Below, one piece after another: positions 18,829-27,236 of a stretch of 44,898 bases of DNA. Each line of letters opens with the position of its first letter. Positions within the stretch are counted from its first letter, which is position 1. Below the pieces are notes generated by a model. It did no database searches and was not told the DNA's origin. It saw nothing but the letters and a program-made list of their open reading frames with translations. The stretch is from Prochlorococcus sp. AG-409-A10 (lineage in GTDB: Bacteria; Cyanobacteriota; Cyanobacteriia; PCC-6307; Cyanobiaceae): NCBI GenBank assembly GCA_003216175.1, contig QCJG01000009.1, forward strand, positions 1-44,898, read 5' to 3'. A program made the translations under genes and the position numbers.

Positions 18829-18948
18829 TTAAAACTTTCTAGATAAACTGTAGTAGCCCATAAAGCCACCTATAGTAAGTATGCCAGCTATTGGAGCCGA
18901 TAAATTTAGTGGCGTCGCCCAGTCATGAACCATCAATGAAGCTAACAT
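18829..18948 (-). CDS. Small single-helix membrane protein (39 aa)
   Basis: ATG 18948 to stop 18829-18831. The product has a short N-terminal part with HDWATPLN, one hydrophobic segment (APIAGILTIGGFMGYY) and a basic end (LSRKF), the usual layout of a small thylakoid or plasma membrane protein. It does not match any photosystem or cytochrome b6f small subunit that I can recall. It lies upstream of, and on the same strand as, the phosphoribosyltransferase gene. Confidence 0.55.
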   Translation of the reverse strand: MLASLMVHDWATPLNLSAPIAGILTIGGFMGYYSLSRKF

Positions 18949-19108
18949 AAGTAACGATTAATAGATAATCTACAAAATACTACATCTGATATAGTTTTGT
19001 TATTTCAGTTCGCAATAATTCACAACTATATAGAATTATTGAGTAATTCAAAAATAATTTCATGCAAGAATTTTTTTAATAGATATAAATGTCTTTAATA
19101 TATTTTTT

Positions 19109-19276
19109 CTATAAATCATTTTTATTATTAGTTTCAAAAAATTTTGCTACTTGCCCATATATTTTTCCGAATAGCCATGAAATAGCAATTAAACCAACAA
19201 TTCCTAAGACGATTGTTAGTGCTGAAATGCCTGCATCATTTGGACCATAATTTATAGCTGGATCAAATCCTTCCAC
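19109..19276 (-). CDS. Small membrane protein (55 aa), GTG start
   Basis: GTG 19276 to stop 19109-19111. The N-terminus VEGFDPAINYGPNDAG is followed by a single strong hydrophobic segment (ALTIVLGIVGLIAISWLFG) and a hydrophilic tail ending in Asn/Lys. The composition is clearly protein-like. Between this gene and the 39-residue one (18949-19108) I see only AT-rich spacer. Family not recognised. Confidence 0.55.
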   Translation of the reverse strand: MEGFDPAINYGPNDAGISALTIVLGIVGLIAISWLFGKIYGQVAKFFETNNKNDL

Positions 19277-19412
19277 GAAGCTTTTAATTCTCTTATATGA
19301 TTTTAAGCTCTTTTCTCTTCAAAATCTGAATTCTAACTTTTTTGAAATCTGAATATATCAAAATAGCTTTTAGTTTATTTATGTATAATAGAGATAAATT
19401 TAAATCATATTT

Positions 19413-19700
19413 ATGAAGTGGGAATATCAGGTAGTGCATCTGAACGTAGACAATTCTTCAAGTAACAGTGAAGAAGCTAGAAATCCTAAAGCTGCAAGCG
19501 AAAAGCTTAAAGGTTCTCTTAGTCCTGATTTTCTTAAAGATCAATTTCCCGAACAATATCAGGAAACTAAAGATTCGGAACATCCTGCTATTCAGCTTAG
19601 TAAATTTCTAAATAAAAAGGGACTTGAAAGATGGGAACTTTCAGAAACAATTAAAATTGGACATATGTTACTTCTTATATTGAAACGACAAGTTAATTAG
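19413..19700 (+). CDS. DUF4177-like small protein
   Basis: 95 residues. The start MKWEYQVVHLNVD and the distal LNKKGLERWELSE resemble the two conserved parts of DUF4177 (KWEYxVV ... LNxxGxEGWEL), separated here by a longer charged insert (SSSNSEEARNPKAASEK). The function of that family is unknown. It is convergent with the DUF2862-like gene, 4 bp between stops. Confidence 0.65.
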   Translation: MKWEYQVVHLNVDNSSSNSEEARNPKAASEKLKGSLSPDFLKDQFPEQYQETKDSEHPAIQLSKFLNKKGLERWELSETIKIGHMLLLILKRQVN

Positions 19701-19704
19701 CAAA

Positions 19705-20103
19705 TTAGAAAATATCTTTTAGCGTAAATATTATCCAATTAATTAGATTTACTGGGTTGGATATTGTTTTAATATTTCTATTCCCATTTATGACATAATC
19801 AATTTTATAATTTCCGAATGTAATATCAGTTGTTTTTTTATTATAAGATCTATTTGTATCTTCTATTTTATATTCTCTTCTTGTTTGATCATTTAATTCT
19901 GAGTTGAAAATCCATATTCTTATATTATTATTAGTAATTAATACATATCCAATACCCATACCGTCTGTCATTTTATAGTCTACTATTTCACCATTTATCA
20001 TTTGAGGTAAGTCATCTATTAATTTATCTGGTAGTAAATTTTCTATTCTCGACTTGTCTACTTTTATCTTTGAGCCAATTGGTATTAGTGGATTTATTTC
20101 CAT
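19705..20103 (-). CDS. DUF2862-like protein with C-terminal extension
   Basis: 132 residues. IPIGSKIKVDKSR, then GEIVDYKMTDGMGIGYVL and IRIWIFNSEL, match the cyanobacterial DUF2862 family, whose members are usually about 75 residues of small beta-barrel type. Here about 55 residues follow, ending in a hydrophobic VNLINWIIFTLKDIF. The extension is unusual for the family and may be an amphipathic membrane anchor. Confidence 0.7.
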   Translation of the reverse strand: MEINPLIPIGSKIKVDKSRIENLLPDKLIDDLPQMINGEIVDYKMTDGMGIGYVLITNNNIRIWIFNSELNDQTRREYKIEDTNRSYNKKTTDITFGNYKIDYVINGNRNIKTISNPVNLINWIIFTLKDIF

Positions 20104-20226
20104 TATGAATAACTTTAGATTTTACCAAATTAACATATTTTACGAATCAATGAATTAACAATTCAGCTGCTAGTAATTTCTTTATAAGTTTGGTGGCTTT
20201 TTTGGTCTTAGGCTTTCATTATGAAT

Positions 20227-20421
20227 TTAAAAACCTTTGGTAGTACCTTTGTTTTTCTTTTTTCCCTCGTTTTCTCCTTCTTCTTTTAAATAATTTATTT
20301 TTATATAGTTAATTCCAATTACCGTTAGTCTTACAAAGACAAAAGCCGTAGCAATGAATCCGATTAATATAAAAGTTGATAAAAGGGCAGATCCTAGATC
20401 TATTTCAGATAATTTGATCAT
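20227..20421 (-). CDS. Small single-helix membrane protein (64 aa)
   Basis: 64 residues with a strong hydrophobic helix (about residues 10-38) and a Lys/Glu-rich tail (EEGENEGKKKNKGTTKG) that by the positive-inside rule would face the cytoplasm. The start is ATG 20421. Neighbours are all small unknown genes. Family not recognised. Confidence 0.6.
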   Translation of the reverse strand: MIKLSEIDLGSALLSTFILIGFIATAFVFVRLTVIGINYIKINYLKEEGENEGKKKNKGTTKGF

Positions 20422-20575
20422 GTGAATAATCTTTACTAATTTATTTAATCTTTTATAAATCGAATTTTAATTCAAATTCAAATTCTATATAAATTTTAAT
20501 TTATATTGGTTACAAGACATCCGTAGAAAAATTTTTCAAATGGATGCATAACTGAATTAGGAATATAAATTGAAA

Positions 20576-20785
20576 ATGAATCACACTCAATTTAAAATCC
20601 CACTTTCAAGCTTAAGACCTTATACTGTTCACTATAGGAACTGTGATAATCAACGTCTTGAGAATTGTTTTTATGCCTGTGATGCATATGAAGCAAGATT
20701 ACTTGCAATGGAATTTAATAGATATATTCATGAGCACCCAAATTGTATTGACCTTATTAGAAGGGAAATGATTAAGAATATTTAG
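20576..20785 (+). CDS. Small hypothetical protein (69 aa)
   Basis: Starts at ATG 20576; a TTG six bases earlier is also in frame. The product is soluble, with IPLSSLRPYTVHYRNCDN, then YACDAYEARLLAMEFNRYI and HPNCIDLI. Three Cys, several Tyr and His residues and amphipathic helices suggest a folded small protein, perhaps of a family restricted to marine picocyanobacteria, though I cannot name it. Confidence 0.65.
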   Translation: MNHTQFKIPLSSLRPYTVHYRNCDNQRLENCFYACDAYEARLLAMEFNRYIHEHPNCIDLIRREMIKNI

Positions 20786-20835
20786 ATTAATATATAAGAT
20801 AAATATTTTGTATAAAATATAACATTTAGATTTAT

Positions 20836-21609
20836 ATGCTAAATAATGATATTTTTTCTCAATTCTTTTTGTTCTGTATATCAATTTTTTCTAATTTTAT
20901 TTCTGCCTTATCTGGAGGAGGAGCAGGTTTAATACAACTTCCAGCCCTCTTGTTTTTTGGCCTACCTTTCACAAAAGCTTTGGCCACTCATAAAGTTGCC
21001 AGTGTAGCACTAGGTTTTGGAGCTTCAGTACCACACTTAAAGAATAACAGCTTACAACTAAATTACGCTTGTTTGATATTAATTTCGGGCATACCAGGCG
21101 TTTTATTTGGGGCCTATACTTCCTCTATTTTACCTAATAAATTTTCTACTATCTTATTAGGTTCTTTGACTTTGTTTCTTAGTTTTTACTCAAAAAAACA
21201 GAAAAAACTTGGCAGTTCAAATCAAAACATTCCTATTAATAAGTTAAGAATAATAGTTGGTTCATTCGGCCTTTTTATAATTGGTTTCCTCAATGGTTAT
21301 CTTTCTTCTGGTACTGGACTATTTGTGACGATTTGGATGATCACAATATTTAATTTATCTTTCTCTGTGGCAATAGCTTATACCTTGATTTTTGTTGGAA
21401 TTTTTTGGAATGGTATTGGCGCACTTTCTTTAGGATTGACGGGAAATATTATTTGGAGCTATATACCTGTCTTGATTTTAGGTTCACTTCTAGGTGGCTA
21501 TTTTGGAGCTTATTTTTCAATAATTAAAGGTTCTAAATTTATTAAATGTGTTTTTGAATTAGTTTCTTTTTCTATTGGAATTTCGTTACTATTTAAAGCC
21601 CTTTTATGA
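20836..21609 (+). CDS. TauE/SafE family membrane transporter
   Basis: 257 residues, about eight hydrophobic helices. The first helices carry SGGGAGLIQLPALLFFGLPF and THKVASVALGFGAS, the repeat motif of the TauE/SafE (COG0730) family, with a second copy near GYLSSGTGLFVTIW. Members export sulfite, sulfoacetate or other small organic anions, or are uncharacterised. No sulfur genes are adjacent, so the substrate is open. It converges on gpgS. Confidence 0.85.
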   Translation: MLNNDIFSQFFLFCISIFSNFISALSGGGAGLIQLPALLFFGLPFTKALATHKVASVALGFGASVPHLKNNSLQLNYACLILISGIPGVLFGAYTSSILPNKFSTILLGSLTLFLSFYSKKQKKLGSSNQNIPINKLRIIVGSFGLFIIGFLNGYLSSGTGLFVTIWMITIFNLSFSVAIAYTLIFVGIFWNGIGALSLGLTGNIIWSYIPVLILGSLLGGYFGAYFSIIKGSKFIKCVFELVSFSIGISLLFKALL

Positions 21610-21631
21610 GTATTTACTTGTTATTAGTTTT

Positions 21632-22819
21632 TTATACGCATCCAGCCTGTTCTAAATCATCTTGCAATTTACTCTCACAGTCTAAAACTCTTGCCCAGCA
21701 TGGCAATTGCTGCTTTACAGGTGATTCAAGGAATTTGTTTATTGCGGGTCTTAATAGTTTTCCAAATGTATGAACTGCTAGTTCTTCTTTATGTCGACTG
21801 TAGGGCAATTGATTAACTGAGGAATCTAAACTAAATTGTTTAACTCTGTCTTCTCCTGCTCTTCTGTATAAAACCTCTAAGTTTGCTAATTGGGAACTAG
21901 TCAGTGTTCTTGCTTCGTGTTCCATTAACCCTCTTAAAACACTGGAAAGAATTTCTGTAGACATTTTTTGGAGGCCTTCATTTGCCTTTGTACCTATTTC
22001 TTTGTGCTTATGGTCAAAAATCCCAAGATCCACTTGCGCAATTCTTGATATCCTTACGTTTTTATAAACCTCTGAGAGAAGACCTATCTCTAACCCCCAG
22101 TCACAGGGGATTCTTAAATTCATTGCTAAGTCTGTAGTAAAAGCAAACTCTCCGGCTAGTGGATATCTAAAAGACTGTAAATATTTGAGGAATGGAGCAT
22201 TCCCCATCAATTGTTCCAAACTTGATAGGAGTGGACCAACAAATAATCTAGTAGCTCTTCCTTGGAGTGCATTTGTTTCAAGAGATAGGCGGCTGTAAAA
22301 AGCTTTTACATAAGAAATCCCATTTGATTTTTCAAGTAGAGGTCCCAACATTCTTGCTGGATAATTAGAGTTGAATGTTCTGATATCAGCATCGAAAAGT
22401 GCTACGACTTCAGAATTCTTTGTTGCAACACCAACTCCTTGCCAGACTGCCCATCCTTTTCCTGGTACACCTAATAGATCTAGTCCATTCTTTTCTTGGT
22501 CTTTTAGTAATTCAATAACTGTTGGACTATTAGTCCATTGGACGTGAACTGGATATGGCATTTCTTTAAAGAAATCTTTTGCCTTCGCTACCTCATCGCG
22601 ATTACTTGCAGATAGGGCTATGACAAGTTGGTTTAAATTTTTTAATTCTTTTAAAGTAGTTCTTATAAGTTTTAAAGCGGGCCTACTGAACTCATCGAAT
22701 AGACATGGAATCAGTATTGATGTTCGCCGTTTTAATAGGTCTTTGTTTAATTGAGCTACTGGATCTTTTGCTAGTCCGTACTCATGAATAGTTGTAATTA
22801 AACCCTGCTGAAAGTCCAT
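21632..22819 (-). CDS. gpgS: Glucosyl-3-phosphoglycerate synthase
   Basis: 395 residues, full length for the GT81 family. It transfers glucose from a nucleotide sugar to 3-phosphoglycerate, the first step of glucosylglycerate synthesis. Marks are ILIPCLFDEFSRPAL, LLGVPGKGWAVWQGV, the metal-binding ALFDADIRTF, YPLAGEFAF and DWGLEIGLLSEV. It is divergent from the rest of the glucosylglycerate genes, with 71 bp between starts that must hold both promoters. The cytoplasmic product acts as a compatible solute in nitrogen-poor marine cyanobacteria. Confidence 0.92.
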   Translation of the reverse strand: MDFQQGLITTIHEYGLAKDPVAQLNKDLLKRRTSILIPCLFDEFSRPALKLIRTTLKELKNLNQLVIALSASNRDEVAKAKDFFKEMPYPVHVQWTNSPTVIELLKDQEKNGLDLLGVPGKGWAVWQGVGVATKNSEVVALFDADIRTFNSNYPARMLGPLLEKSNGISYVKAFYSRLSLETNALQGRATRLFVGPLLSSLEQLMGNAPFLKYLQSFRYPLAGEFAFTTDLAMNLRIPCDWGLEIGLLSEVYKNVRISRIAQVDLGIFDHKHKEIGTKANEGLQKMSTEILSSVLRGLMEHEARTLTSSQLANLEVLYRRAGEDRVKQFSLDSSVNQLPYSRHKEELAVHTFGKLLRPAINKFLESPVKQQLPCWARVLDCESKLQDDLEQAGCV

Positions 22820-22890
22820 TCAAGAAAAAAGTTTTACAGATTCAAGGTGAGAGCTACGATGAGGTAGAGAAGATTGCTTTCCTTTAAAGA

Positions 22891-24642
22891 GTGTCTGAGT
22901 TGGATACTGAATTAGATGAGCTGAGATTGTCTCTCAGAGAAATTTATCCTGATCACTCTGAACAAGAAATCAATTCAGTGTGGTCACAATTGTTGCAGAT
23001 TCTCGATCCATTTTGTGTTGTTGAGGACAATAAGGAAGCTGAAATCGAATCTATTTGGGATTCTTCAAGTGTTGTTTTGATTACTTACCCAGATTCAATT
23101 TATAGGAAAGATGAATCAACTTTAAAAACATTAACTGAATTCGTAAAAAATAGATTAAGTGGAATCTCTTCAGTCATACATGTTTTACCATTTCTTCCTT
23201 CCACAAGTGATGGAGGTTTCGCTGTCTCTAATCATGAAAAAATTGAAGATGCTTTTGGGGATTGGAATGATTTAAAGGATTTATCAAGTAAGCACAAAAT
23301 AATGGCAGATCTTGTTTTAAATCATGTCTCTTCTTCTCATCCATGGGTGCATCAATTTATAAAATCAGAGGATCCTGGTAAGTCGTTTATTGTTGCTCCT
23401 TCTGAGACTGATATTTGGGAGAAAGTTATAAGGCCCAGAAATTCATCTCTCTTCACTAACATCAATACAAACCAAGGTTTTAAGAACGTTTGGACAACAT
23501 TTGGGCCAGATCAAATTGATGTTGATTGGAGAAATCCATTTGTTTTATTAGAGTTTTTGAAATTATTGGTTAGATATATATCTAATGGAGCTGAATGGAT
23601 TCGACTTGATGCAATTGCCTTTATTTGGAAGGAACCATACACTACTTGTTTACATTTAGACCCAGTACACTCAATAGTAAAGCTTTTAAATAAATGCTTG
23701 AAGCTTATTAAGCCTTCAGCTGTATTAATTACCGAGACTAATGTTCCAGAAAAAGAAAATCTTTCTTATTTGATTGAAGGTAATGAGGCCAATCTAGCTT
23801 ACAATTTTACTCTACCTCCTTTATTATTAGAAGCTATTTATACCGGTAAAACAGATCTATTGAATGATTGGTTATCTAATTGGAATGAGTTGCCAAAGTC
23901 TACTTCTCTACTCAATTTCACTTCTTCACACGATGGCATTGGATTAAGAGCATTAGAAGGAATTATGGAAGATAATAGAGTTCATAATCTCTTGGTCGAA
24001 TCAGAGAAGCGCGGAGGATTAGTTAGTCATCGTCGCCTGTCAAATGGGGAAGATCAACCATATGAATTAAACATTAGTTGGTGGAGTGCTATGTCTCACA
24101 ATGGATCTGATATTACTTTATTTCAATTTGAACGTTTTTTGCTCAGTCAGGTATTCACATTATCTTTGAAAGGAGTGCCAGCTTTTTATCTTCCATCTAT
24201 ATTGGCTTCACCTAATGATCTTGATTCTTTTAGAAAAACAGGGCAAAGAAGAGATTTAAATCGTGAGAAATTCGAAGCCAACAAATTACTTGATGAACTT
24301 AAGAACTTTGGTTCTCCAGCCAGTAAAAATATTTCATATCTCACTCACATAGTTAAAGTTAGATCAAGACTTAAGGCCTTTCATCCGGAGGCGAGTATGA
24401 AATGCATCTATTCTAATATTGATAATTGTGTAATTATTCAAAGAGGTTTGGATGAAGAAAGTATTTATGTATTTTGTAATATGTCTAATAAATGTTTAAA
24501 TATTTCTCCATTAGATGTACATGATTTATTCGAATCATTTTCGAATAAGCGTTTGGTTGATAATATCACAGGTATGCATTTTAATACTGATACAATTACA
24601 CTTAACCCGTATCAAGTAATGTGGTTCTCTTTAATTGACTAG
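22891..24642 (+). CDS. GH13_18 phosphorylase, probably glucosylglycerate phosphorylase
   Basis: 583 residues, GTG start. It is a sucrose-phosphorylase-type alpha-amylase relative: HVLPFLPSTSDGGFAVSNHEKI, MADLVLNHVSSSHPWV, the nucleophile Asp in EWIRLDAIAFIWKE, the acid/base Glu in VLITETNVPEKEN, and the transition-state Asp in NFTSSHDGIG. Subfamily 18 also contains sucrose 6-phosphate, glucosylglycerol and glucosylglycerate phosphorylases. Its position between gpgS, an MPGP-like phosphatase and glycerate kinase points to glucosylglycerate, which it would split with phosphate into glucose-1-phosphate and glycerate. Sucrose as substrate cannot be excluded. Confidence 0.85.
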   Translation: MSELDTELDELRLSLREIYPDHSEQEINSVWSQLLQILDPFCVVEDNKEAEIESIWDSSSVVLITYPDSIYRKDESTLKTLTEFVKNRLSGISSVIHVLPFLPSTSDGGFAVSNHEKIEDAFGDWNDLKDLSSKHKIMADLVLNHVSSSHPWVHQFIKSEDPGKSFIVAPSETDIWEKVIRPRNSSLFTNINTNQGFKNVWTTFGPDQIDVDWRNPFVLLEFLKLLVRYISNGAEWIRLDAIAFIWKEPYTTCLHLDPVHSIVKLLNKCLKLIKPSAVLITETNVPEKENLSYLIEGNEANLAYNFTLPPLLLEAIYTGKTDLLNDWLSNWNELPKSTSLLNFTSSHDGIGLRALEGIMEDNRVHNLLVESEKRGGLVSHRRLSNGEDQPYELNISWWSAMSHNGSDITLFQFERFLLSQVFTLSLKGVPAFYLPSILASPNDLDSFRKTGQRRDLNREKFEANKLLDELKNFGSPASKNISYLTHIVKVRSRLKAFHPEASMKCIYSNIDNCVIIQRGLDEESIYVFCNMSNKCLNISPLDVHDLFESFSNKRLVDNITGMHFNTDTITLNPYQVMWFSLID

Positions 24643-24646
24643 TCTT

Positions 24647-25447
24647 ATGAAGAATGATTCTAAATATTGGATAGTTACAGATCTTGATGGAACATTAATG
24701 GACGAGAACTACGATATTTCTCCTGCAAAGAAAACATTGAATATTTTGTCTGAAATGGCTATTCCTGTAATACCATGTACGAGTAAAACAGCTTCTGAGG
24801 TTAGGTATTTTAGAGATGAGAATGGATTATCAGATCCTTTTATCGTCGAGAATGGTGCGGCTATTTATGGAACTTACTTAAATAATTATTCGGAGTGGGA
24901 ATTGATTTTAGGTAAAAGTTATAAGGAATTGAGAACTATTCTAATGAATATATCTAGAGAAATTGGCTATCATTTAATTCCTTTGAATGATTTAAATAAA
25001 GCTCAAATATTTGAACTTACTGGTTTATCTGATGAAGGTATTATTAGAGCTTTAGATAGGCAGTGGAGTGTTCCATTCTTAAATCCTCCAGATGAAATCT
25101 TTGAAAAAGTAAAGATTATTTGTCAGACATATAAAGTACATATTTTCAAGGGAAATCGAATGAGTCATTTACTGTCTAGTGAAAGTCATAAAGGTCAGGC
25201 AGTTAATAAATTAAAGTTTCATCTACAGAACCAAGATGTAAAGATTGTTGCACTAGGTGATTCTCAAAATGATCTTCCTTTACTTGAATATGCCGATATA
25301 TCTATAGTTGTCCCTGGTAAGAATGGTCCCAATAAGTATTTACAGAATGGTATTGATAATGGTTCCTTTAGATTAGCTAATGCGCCCCATGCAGAAGGGT
25401 GGTCAAATAGTGTTATCGAAGTTATTAATAGTTTTATTGATTTATGA
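24647..25447 (+). CDS. gpgP: Glucosyl-3-phosphoglycerate phosphatase (HAD, MPGP type)
   Basis: 266 residues from ATG 24647; a TTG at 24635 overlapping the previous stop is an alternative. HAD motifs are WIVTDLDGTLMDE (nucleophile and acid/base Asp), the Thr/Ser of CTSKTASEV, and the late GDSQNDLPLLEYAD. The long cap and FxVENGAA segment match the mannosyl-3-phosphoglycerate phosphatase family, whose marine cyanobacterial members remove phosphate from glucosyl-3-phosphoglycerate to give glucosylglycerate. It is coupled by ATGA overlap to the kinase gene downstream. Confidence 0.87.
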   Translation: MKNDSKYWIVTDLDGTLMDENYDISPAKKTLNILSEMAIPVIPCTSKTASEVRYFRDENGLSDPFIVENGAAIYGTYLNNYSEWELILGKSYKELRTILMNISREIGYHLIPLNDLNKAQIFELTGLSDEGIIRALDRQWSVPFLNPPDEIFEKVKIICQTYKVHIFKGNRMSHLLSSESHKGQAVNKLKFHLQNQDVKIVALGDSQNDLPLLEYADISIVVPGKNGPNKYLQNGIDNGSFRLANAPHAEGWSNSVIEVINSFIDL

Positions 25448-26454
25448 TAGATAAGGACATTTCATATTTTTTTAATAATATATTTCCAAATTATATAAAG
25501 GATGATTTCCTTTTTTCTATTGATATCTACCAGTCATTCCTTAAAGGGTTGTCTATTAATCCTTTACTTTTTTTTCGAAAATGGTCTGATATAAATACCC
25601 AATATATTATAGATAAATATTGGAAACCAAATACCAAATTAGATTGGAAATGGTCATTAACATTTCCATTCTTTTCCCTTTTAGAAAATTATGTTATTTC
25701 TGCTAATGATCCAATAATAATAGGCTTTTCAGGCCTCCCTGGTTCTGGAAAGTCTACTTTAGGCTTTTGGATTGCTAGCGTCGCTAGAGAACTATCTTTA
25801 GATATTAGTGTTATATCTTTGGATGATTTTTATTTGCCTGGTCAAGAAATGGATATTGCAATGAATGGCAATCCATGGAATGTTCCTAGAGGTTTTCCAG
25901 GTAGTCATTCTTTAGATTTATTGAATCAATCATTAGATACTTTTTTGAAAACAGGTGTTCTAATTAGCCCAACTTTTGATAAGTCTTTAAGAAATGGCAA
26001 AGGAGATAGATCAGGGTGGTGTGAACTTAATCCTAAAGTTTTAATTTTGGAAGGATGGTTTGTGGGCTGCGAACCCTGTTCAGATTTATCGAGAAAAGAT
26101 GATTTGGCTGAGGATCAATTTAATTTATCATTGAGTCAGAGTGAAAAAGAGTATCGAATTTTGATTCAAGAATCACTTCTAGAATATAGTAAAATTTGGA
26201 ATAAATTTGAGAAGATTTGGCATCTTAAATCCTCTCAATTTAATAATACAATTCTATGGAAATCACAACAAGAACAAGAAATGATTAAATTAAAAGGATC
26301 GGGTTTGAAAGGAAATAATTTATCAGATTTTATACGTATGATTCAAACCTCGATTCCTCAGCAATCTTTGTCCTTTATTAATTCAGATACCACAGTTGAA
26401 ATTAATCAAGATCGTAGGATCTGTAGACTAAAAACTATTGACTACCATTTTTGA
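25444..26454 (+). CDS. D-glycerate kinase (GLYK-type P-loop kinase)
   Basis: 336 residues, ATG overlapping the phosphatase stop (ATGA). The P-loop GFSGLPGSGKSTLGFW starts near residue 93; VISLDDFYLPGQEMD and NPWNVPRGFPGSHSLDLL follow, then LILEGWFVGCEP. These are the marks of plant- and cyanobacterial-type glycerate 3-kinase, which makes 3-phosphoglycerate. As the last gene of the cluster it would recover glycerate released from glucosylglycerate. It may equally serve photorespiration. Confidence 0.85.
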   Translation: MIDKDISYFFNNIFPNYIKDDFLFSIDIYQSFLKGLSINPLLFFRKWSDINTQYIIDKYWKPNTKLDWKWSLTFPFFSLLENYVISANDPIIIGFSGLPGSGKSTLGFWIASVARELSLDISVISLDDFYLPGQEMDIAMNGNPWNVPRGFPGSHSLDLLNQSLDTFLKTGVLISPTFDKSLRNGKGDRSGWCELNPKVLILEGWFVGCEPCSDLSRKDDLAEDQFNLSLSQSEKEYRILIQESLLEYSKIWNKFEKIWHLKSSQFNNTILWKSQQEQEMIKLKGSGLKGNNLSDFIRMIQTSIPQQSLSFINSDTTVEINQDRRICRLKTIDYHF

Positions 26455-26572
26455 TATTCTTTATATGTATTATTTATTTTATATTATTTATTTTATCTTT
26501 TGTTAAACTTTTATCTTTTATTCTTTTTGCACTATATGATTAATAAATAAAAAGCTTACCCATGCCTATAAA

Positions 26573-26950
26573 ATGGCTTCATATGTCTACTTGATTCAGA
26601 ATGGCGATTTATTCAATATTGGTTTTACTAACAATCTTGAAAGAACAAGAATTAATTTAAGACCTGGTGAATTGGTTGCTTTTTTAAATACTGATAATCC
26701 TGAACCACTGATTAAAAATCTCAGAAAAATATATGTTGATAACAGATTACCCGGGTCGGATTATTATCGACTTGCGAATTCACAGGTCAAAGAATGTAGA
26801 GCACTTCTAGAGGGCGATGGCGCCAATAATTATTTTCAACCTTTTCTAAAAGGTCCAAGTCTATTTATATTCTTTATTATTTCTTGGTTTTTATTGACAT
26901 ATTTTATTATTGAATTTGGAATAGATCCTATTCTCAGTAGATTCACCTAA
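26573..26950 (+). CDS. GIY-YIG-like (T5orf172/Mug113) protein with C-terminal membrane helix
   Basis: 125 residues. YVYLIQNGDLFNIGFTNNLERTRI, followed by EPLIKNLRKIYVDNRLPGSDYYRL, follows the pattern of T5orf172/Mug113 domains: a tyrosine strand, a second strand with IG, the conserved Arg, a Glu in the helix and the terminal D/E-x-YRL. The second Tyr of GIY-YIG is replaced by Asn (FNIG), so nuclease activity is doubtful. A hydrophobic segment at residues 96-113 would anchor the protein in a membrane, which is odd for a DNA-acting fold. Confidence 0.7.
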   Translation: MASYVYLIQNGDLFNIGFTNNLERTRINLRPGELVAFLNTDNPEPLIKNLRKIYVDNRLPGSDYYRLANSQVKECRALLEGDGANNYFQPFLKGPSLFIFFIISWFLLTYFIIEFGIDPILSRFT

Positions 26951-27049
26951 TACTTACTTTTTATTTTATTAATTATTTAAAAAGAATTTAGATCCCAAAT
27001 ATTGCATTTCTTTGTTAGATTAGTTTTAAGAAAGTAAAATTAATTTGAT

Positions 27050-27184
27050 TTGAATTTATCTAATTTCTTAGTTTTTGTAGCGGTGCCTTTTGTTCTCTCC
27101 GCTGTTTTTTTTGGCACGAAGAATGGATATTACAATAGCGATGACTATGAAGGAGATGGCTGTGCTCATGATGTTCAGAGATGA
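27050..27184 (+). CDS. Small membrane peptide with acidic Gly/Tyr tail (44 aa)
   Basis: TTG 27050 (directly after an in-frame TAA at 27041) to TGA 27182-27184; an internal GTG at codon 12 is an alternative. The product has one hydrophobic helix (NFLVFVAVPFVLSAVFFG) then TKNGYYNSDDYEGDGCAHD. The tail looks constrained, not random AT-rich translation. I do not know a named family. Apart from this peptide, the gap 26951-27236 holds nothing I can recognise. Confidence 0.5.
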   Translation: MNLSNFLVFVAVPFVLSAVFFGTKNGYYNSDDYEGDGCAHDVQR

Positions 27185-27236
27185 TGATTATCTCAATTTG
27201 TATTTCTACTAACCATATGAATATTTCTTAGTTACT

